Source of the DNA: an uncultured Bacillus sp.
Lineage (GTDB): Bacteria; Bacillota; Bacilli; Bacillales; DSM-1321
Assembly (NCBI GenBank): GCA_934215995.1
Contig: CAKQBC010000048.1
Coordinates: 1-11,322 of the forward strand
Direction: 5' to 3'
Length of the DNA: 11,322 nt
A model generated the notes under the pieces. The model did not search any database, had not been told where the DNA came from, and was given only the letters and a program-made list of their open reading frames with translations. Positions 7,498 to 11,322 of this stretch are shown here, piece by piece (positions within the stretch are counted from its first letter, which is position 1; the number at the start of each line of letters is the position of its first letter). Both the position numbers and the translations under genes were made by a program.

Positions 7498-7522
7498 GAT
7501 TATATACTATCCTGCAATCCTT
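7483..7522 (-). terminator. Intrinsic terminator after recG
   Basis: Starting 16 bases after the recG stop, the minus strand can form an 11-bp stem, GATTGCAGGAT (7519-7509) with ATCTTGCAATC (7500-7490), around an 8-base loop (7508-7501). It is followed at once by seven Ts (7489-7483). The one wobble pair is G-U in this orientation and would be A-C on the other strand. Three further pairs with the T-tract could extend the stem. It ends the sdaAB-sdaAA-recG transcript and insulates the fapR operon. Confidence 0.85.
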
Positions 7523-7537
7523 AAAGCATTCTGTCCA

Positions 7538-9583
7538 TCAATCCAATTTATCCTGCCGAAGCCCTTCAATCGACTGAAGATAATCCCGTAAATACTTGTA
7601 TTCATCTTTTTCCCAAAAGACCGAAGAGTTGATGAGCGAAGCAGCATCATCCCTGGCAACTTCAAGCATCCTGTAATCATGGACCAGGTCCGCGACTTTG
7701 AATTCCGGCAGCCCGCTCTGTTTCTTGCCGAAGAAGTCGCCTGGCCCCCTCATTTCGAGATCCTTCTCGGATAGGACAAAACCATCGTATGTTTCAGTCA
7801 TAATACGCATCCGCTCTTTGCCGTTCTCCGATTTGGCATCGCTGACAAGGATGCAATAGGATTGATCGCTCCCCCTGCCTACACGCCCCCTTAATTGATG
7901 GAGCTGGGACAATCCGAAACGGTCCGCATCATAAATCAGCATGAAAGTGGCATTCGGGACGTTCACGCCAACTTCAACGACGGTCGTTGAAACAAGGACC
8001 TGCATATCATTCTGGCTGAAGTTTTGCATGACTTCATCTTTTTCTGACGGATGTAGCTTTCCATGCATGAGGCCGACATTATATTTCGGCGCAAAATAGT
8101 GGACTAGCATACTATGGATTTCCAAAGCATTCTGGAGATCCAGCTTTTCCGACTCTTCTATCAAGGGACATATGACATATGCCTGCCTGCCCTTGGCCAG
8201 TTCTTTTTCCATAAAACCAAGAACCCTGTCCATCATGTCATGTTTCGCCCAATAGGTTTCCACCCTTTTACGGCCGGCCGGCATTTCATCGATGATGCTC
8301 ACATCCATTTCGCCGAAGACGGTTATAGCCAATGTTCTCGGGATAGGTGTCGCTGTCATGAACAGGACATCGGGATTATCCCCTTTTTCCCGGAGAATCC
8401 GCCTTTGTTCAACACCGAATCTGTGCTGTTCATCCGTGATGACGAGGCCAAGGTCCCTGAAATGGACTTCATCCCCAATCAGGGCATGGGTTCCGATCAG
8501 TATATCAATTTTCCCTTCTTGCAACGATGCCAGCAGTTCCTTCCGCTTCTTCCCTTTCACAGAGCTTGTGAACAATGCGGATGTAACCCCGGTGCCCTGC
8601 AATAACTCCTGAATGGATTTGGCATGCTGTTCGGCAAGTATTTCAGTAGGCACCATCAGCGCCCCCTGGCGGCCTGCCGTCACGCATCCCAATAATGCGA
8701 TGGACGCGACCACAGTTGTACCTGAGCCCACATCCCCCTGCAGCAGGCGGTTCATTCGGTGAGGCGACTCCATATCCGATAGAATCTCTTCAACAACACG
8801 TTCCTGTGCGGACGTCAGCGGAAACGGCAAGGTCGATATGTACCGGGCAATTTCGCCGCGGTCGAGCACCAGGCTGCTGCCTTGGGAGGCTTCACGCTGA
8901 AGCTTCCTCAGAGCCTGCATTTTCAGCTGGAATAAAAGCAACTCCTCATACGCTAGCCTTCTCCTCGCCTGCTTAAGGTCTTCAGCGCCTTCGGGGAAGT
9001 GAATGGCCTTAAGGGCATCCATCTTCCCGAGAAGCCTATATTTATGCCGTATTTGCTCAGGCAAATTTTCCGGCACCAGAGGGGCATATTTAGAAAATGC
9101 CTGGCTGATGAATTTACGGATTGTTTTTACTGTCATGCTTCCCTTAACGGAATAGACAGGTTCAAAGCTTTGCTGCTTCATATTCGTGCCAATCTGGAAA
9201 TCAGTCGCCGTTATCGTCTGCCGGTTCCGGTCCCATTTCCCGGTGATTGTCACTGTCTGCTGAAGTTCGAATTTGCTCTTCAGGTACGGCTGGTTAAAAA
9301 ATACGACTGTAACCAAATACCGGCCGACAAGCAATTTGTACGTCAGCCGGTTTTTCTTCCTCCCGAAGTACATGACGGTCGGCACGCTGTGAATCACGCC
9401 TTCAACCGTCACCCTCTCTTCATGTGCAGTTTCCTCCAGGTCTTTCAGCCGGTAGTCATCATATCTGAAAGGATACCATTCAAGAAGGTCGCCTACTGTG
9501 AATATTCCCATTGCAGCAAATGTCTCTTCTGTTTCCTTCCCTACCCCTTTAAGGGCTGATACCGACTCCTGCAATGTATTCAT
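7538..9583 (-). CDS. recG: ATP-dependent DNA helicase RecG, with Walker A lysine replaced by threonine
   Basis: RecG remodels stalled replication forks and branched DNA by translocating on duplex DNA. The 681-residue length is normal (682 in B. subtilis). The N-terminal wedge/OB-fold domain covers about 1-230. Helicase domain 1 follows, with motif II DEQH at 384-387 and motif III TATP at 410-413. Helicase domain 2 has STTVVEVGVNVPNAT (532-546) and motif VI QLRGRVGRG (563-571). The C-terminal segment contains the RecG hallmark DLEMRGPGDFFGKKQSG. The striking oddity is Walker A, GDVGSGTT at 283-290: the invariant lysine is Thr289, coded ACA (8719-8717), one base from the lysine codon AAA. ATP hydrolysis would be expected to fail if this is real; sequencing error is an alternative. 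The ATG start overlaps the sdaAA stop (ATGA, 9583-9580), with only a weak ribosome-binding site, so it is probably coupled to sdaAA translation. A terminator follows. Confidence 0.96.
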   Translation of the reverse strand: MNTLQESVSALKGVGKETEETFAAMGIFTVGDLLEWYPFRYDDYRLKDLEETAHEERVTVEGVIHSVPTVMYFGRKKNRLTYKLLVGRYLVTVVFFNQPYLKSKFELQQTVTITGKWDRNRQTITATDFQIGTNMKQQSFEPVYSVKGSMTVKTIRKFISQAFSKYAPLVPENLPEQIRHKYRLLGKMDALKAIHFPEGAEDLKQARRRLAYEELLLFQLKMQALRKLQREASQGSSLVLDRGEIARYISTLPFPLTSAQERVVEEILSDMESPHRMNRLLQGDVGSGTTVVASIALLGCVTAGRQGALMVPTEILAEQHAKSIQELLQGTGVTSALFTSSVKGKKRKELLASLQEGKIDILIGTHALIGDEVHFRDLGLVITDEQHRFGVEQRRILREKGDNPDVLFMTATPIPRTLAITVFGEMDVSIIDEMPAGRKRVETYWAKHDMMDRVLGFMEKELAKGRQAYVICPLIEESEKLDLQNALEIHSMLVHYFAPKYNVGLMHGKLHPSEKDEVMQNFSQNDMQVLVSTTVVEVGVNVPNATFMLIYDADRFGLSQLHQLRGRVGRGSDQSYCILVSDAKSENGKERMRIMTETYDGFVLSEKDLEMRGPGDFFGKKQSGLPEFKVADLVHDYRMLEVARDDAASLINSSVFWEKDEYKYLRDYLQSIEGLRQDKLD

Positions 9584-10467
9584 TGCTTCTTATCCAGCGA
9601 CACCCCAAAGATTTTAGCTTCTAGCTCGCGTCCTGTCGGGGTTGCCGCCAGTCCTCCCTGCGCTGTTTCACGAAGGGCAACAGGCATAGTCTGACCTATT
9701 CTGTACATTGCATCAATGACTTCATCACAAGGAATGCGGCTTACGATCCCCGCAAGCGCCATGTCCGCAGCTACCACCGCATTGGATGCCCCCATTGCAT
9801 TCCTTTTCACGCAAGGCACTTCCACAAGCCCGGCAACCGGATCGCATACTAGTCCAAGCATGTTCTTCAGTGTGATCGCCATAGCCTCTGCGCATTGAGA
9901 CGGTGTTCCTCCCGCCATCTCGACAATCGCAGCAGCAGCCATGCCGGAAGCCGATCCGACTTCCGCCTGACATCCGCCGGCAGCCCCGGAAATGGACGCA
10001 TTATTTGCGACAACAAAGCCAAATGCACCCGATGTGAACAGAAAACGGACCATCTCTTCACGTGTCGGGTTAAGCTTGTTCTTCAAAGCAAATAATGTAC
10101 CCGGAACTACACCAGCCGAACCGGCTGTCGGTGTCGCGCAAATCGTTCCCATTGCGGCATTCACTTCATTCGTGGCAACAGCCTTGCTGACCGCATCCAA
10201 TAATATGTCCCCTGCAAGGCTTTTGCCGGAAGCAATATAGTTCTGCAGCAGGACAGCATCTCCACCAGTCAAGCCCGAATGGGACTTAACCCCTGCCAAT
10301 CCGCGTTCGATGGCCTTTTCCATAACGTCAAGATTCTTTTCCATTTGTGAAAAGACCTCTTCATAGGTCCGGCCTGTATATTCCATTTCTTGTTCAATCA
10401 TTATATCGGAAATTTTTTTATTTTGGCTTTCGGCCAATTCCACTAGTTCTGCAACATTCCTAAACAA
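9580..10467 (-). CDS. sdaAA: L-serine dehydratase, iron-sulfur-dependent, alpha subunit
   Basis: With SdaAB, this subunit deaminates L-serine to pyruvate and ammonia in the cytoplasm, using an oxygen-sensitive [4Fe-4S] cluster rather than pyridoxal phosphate. The 295-residue protein matches the B. subtilis subunit (300) along almost its whole length, including VATNEVNAAMGTICATPTAG at 97-116. The likely cluster cysteines are Cys166 (GGCQAEVGSASG), Cys208 (LVCDPVAG) and Cys219 (PCVKRN). The start is a TTG at 10467, supported by AAGGAGG eight bases upstream and by the conserved beginning MFRNV. The next gene, recG, overlaps the stop by 4 bases. Upstream, 104 bases separate it from sdaAB and contain three hairpins, one of which covers the ribosome-binding site and start codon, so translation may be controlled. 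Confidence 0.96.
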   Translation of the reverse strand: MFRNVAELVELAESQNKKISDIMIEQEMEYTGRTYEEVFSQMEKNLDVMEKAIERGLAGVKSHSGLTGGDAVLLQNYIASGKSLAGDILLDAVSKAVATNEVNAAMGTICATPTAGSAGVVPGTLFALKNKLNPTREEMVRFLFTSGAFGFVVANNASISGAAGGCQAEVGSASGMAAAAIVEMAGGTPSQCAEAMAITLKNMLGLVCDPVAGLVEVPCVKRNAMGASNAVVAADMALAGIVSRIPCDEVIDAMYRIGQTMPVALRETAQGGLAATPTGRELEAKIFGVSLDKKQ

Positions 10468-10542
10468 AAAGGCACCCTCCTTTTTTCGTGACAGCCTTTA
10501 TCAGGCTCTCCTGGGCTCACTTGCCTTGCGGCCGGCAAGCCC
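10466..10542 (-). promoter_or_regulatory. Hairpin-rich leader between sdaAB and sdaAA, one hairpin masking the sdaAA ribosome-binding site
   Basis: Three consecutive hairpins are visible on the minus strand. The first pairs GGG-CTTGCC (10542-10534) with GGCAAG-bulge-CCC (10525-10513), giving nine pairs with a 4-base bulge and an 8-base loop. The second is AGCCT/AGGCT around a 5-base loop (10507-10493). The third pairs AAAAAGG (10485-10479) with CCTTTTT (10472-10466) around AGGGTG, and so contains the Shine-Dalgarno sequence and the first two bases of the TTG start. None has a T-tract typical of a strong terminator. The folding was judged by eye, and any regulatory role is inference. Confidence 0.4.
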
Positions 10543-10571
10543 CGCTAATAAAATGTCTGATTGAAGTTACT

Positions 10572-11234
10572 TTAATCGACTATTTTCGTAACAGCAATCA
10601 TGTTGGGCAGACCGGAGATTTCATCAAGGATCTTGTCATCGATGTTCTGGTCGACCTCTATCGTCATCAAAGCCTTTTTCCCGACTTCTTTACGCGATAC
10701 TTCCATATGCCCGATATTGATTTCGTACTTCGCAAGGACATTAGAGACACTTGCGATCGCGCCAAAACGGTCATTGTGCTCGACCAGGATGGCCGGATGG
10801 TGGCCCGACAAGCGGAGAACAAACCCATTCAGTTCGATGATCTCAATTTTGCCCCCGCCGATCGATATGCCGACAAGCTCCAATTCGCCATCCTTGTCTC
10901 CCATTCGGATTTTGACCGTATTCGGATGGTCCGTTATTGCTTCCTCTTCAAAGAAATTAATTTTCATTCCTTCCTTTTCGGCGAGCTTTACGGATTCTAT
11001 AATGCGCTCATCGAACGTATCAAAATCAAGGATGCCTCCTACAATCGCCACATCGGTCCCGTGGCCTTTATACGTTTTTGCGAAGGATCCGAAAAAATAA
11101 ATATCCGCCCACTCAGGCTGCCTTCTGAATAAGCTTCTTGCCACTTTGCCGATTCTAGCGGCACCTGCTGTATGCGAGCTGGATGGCCCGATCATGATCG
11201 GCCCGATTATATCGAATACACTTTTATATTTCAT
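10572..11234 (-). CDS. sdaAB: L-serine dehydratase, iron-sulfur-dependent, beta subunit
   Basis: This is the partner of SdaAA in the two-subunit iron-sulfur serine dehydratase. The 220-residue length equals that of the B. subtilis protein. The N-terminal domain begins with the family motif IGPSSSHTAGAARIG (15-29) and contains the segment FFGSFAKTYKGHGTD (47-61). A C-terminal ACT domain occupies about 148-220, beginning AILVEHNDRFGAIASVSNVL; ACT domains commonly bind amino acids, so serine or another effector could be sensed here. The ATG at 11234 has a ribosome-binding site GAGGAG with 5-6-base spacing. It is the first gene of the serine dehydratase-recG unit within the window; what lies upstream is not seen. 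Confidence 0.96.
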   Translation of the reverse strand: MKYKSVFDIIGPIMIGPSSSHTAGAARIGKVARSLFRRQPEWADIYFFGSFAKTYKGHGTDVAIVGGILDFDTFDERIIESVKLAEKEGMKINFFEEEAITDHPNTVKIRMGDKDGELELVGISIGGGKIEIIELNGFVLRLSGHHPAILVEHNDRFGAIASVSNVLAKYEINIGHMEVSRKEVGKKALMTIEVDQNIDDKILDEISGLPNMIAVTKIVD

Positions 11235-11322
11235 AGGTTCTCCTCAATTATTCGAGATAGTATGGTAAATGAATTGATTATAGGGCTTATATCCCTGTTC
11301 ATTATATTATAAAATCTGGCAT
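11235..11322 (-). promoter_or_regulatory. AT-rich region upstream of sdaAB, possible promoter
   Basis: The 88 bases before sdaAB contain no gene start. On the minus strand there are three TATAAT sequences (11311-11306, 11306-11301 and 11282-11277), each a perfect -10 hexamer. The nearest one has no acceptable -35 box 16-18 bases upstream. For the two overlapping distant ones the -35 would lie outside the window, so they cannot be judged. A weak 4-bp stem (AGGG/CCCT) lies at 11282-11296. The sequence is compatible with a promoter, but I cannot confirm it. Confidence 0.3.

Noticed and set aside
1..11322. Search for a novel system, mobile element, CRISPR array, tRNA or phage gene
   Set aside because: All coding space is filled by ten well-known core genes in the usual Bacillus order, and no repeats, attachment sites or foreign-looking segments were seen.

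Overview
This window is a stretch of core chromosome from a Firmicute of the Bacillaceae type. Every gene reads on the minus strand. The order in the direction of transcription (high to low coordinates) is sdaAB, sdaAA, recG, fapR, plsX, fabD, fabG, acpP, rnc, smc. This matches the Bacillus subtilis arrangement as I remember it, and the proteins resemble the B. subtilis ones along most of their length. I cannot name a species. I see no mobile element, tRNA, rRNA, CRISPR array, phage gene or toxin system, and no sign of horizontal transfer.

Region by region: (1) 11234-7538 holds the two subunits of the iron-sulfur L-serine dehydratase (sdaAB, sdaAA), then the DNA-repair helicase recG, whose start overlaps the sdaAA stop by 4 bases. 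An intrinsic terminator closes this unit. (2) 7497-3690 is the lipid-synthesis operon. It begins with a sigma-A promoter and a FapR operator, then fapR (malonyl-CoA-sensing repressor), plsX (acyl-phosphate synthesis), fabD (malonyl transfer to ACP), fabG (ketoacyl-ACP reduction) and acpP (acyl carrier protein). The first four genes overlap or abut; acpP is set apart by a structured 215-base gap. A long hairpin with a U-tract follows acpP. (3) 3428-1 holds rnc (RNase III) and the first 888 codons of smc (chromosome condensation ATPase), which runs off the window edge.

The genes work in three groups. Serine dehydratase makes pyruvate. FapR matches fatty-acid and phospholipid genes to malonyl-CoA supply. 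RecG, RNase III and SMC maintain DNA and RNA.

I found no undescribed multi-gene system. The strongest anomaly is in recG: the Walker A lysine is replaced by threonine through what would be a one-base change, while the other helicase motifs are intact. The remaining points of interest are in non-coding DNA: a terminator that overlaps the fapR promoter, a long hairpin just upstream of the RNase III gene, a hairpin that masks the sdaAA ribosome-binding site, and a structured gap before acpP. No gene-free stretch exceeds 300 bases.
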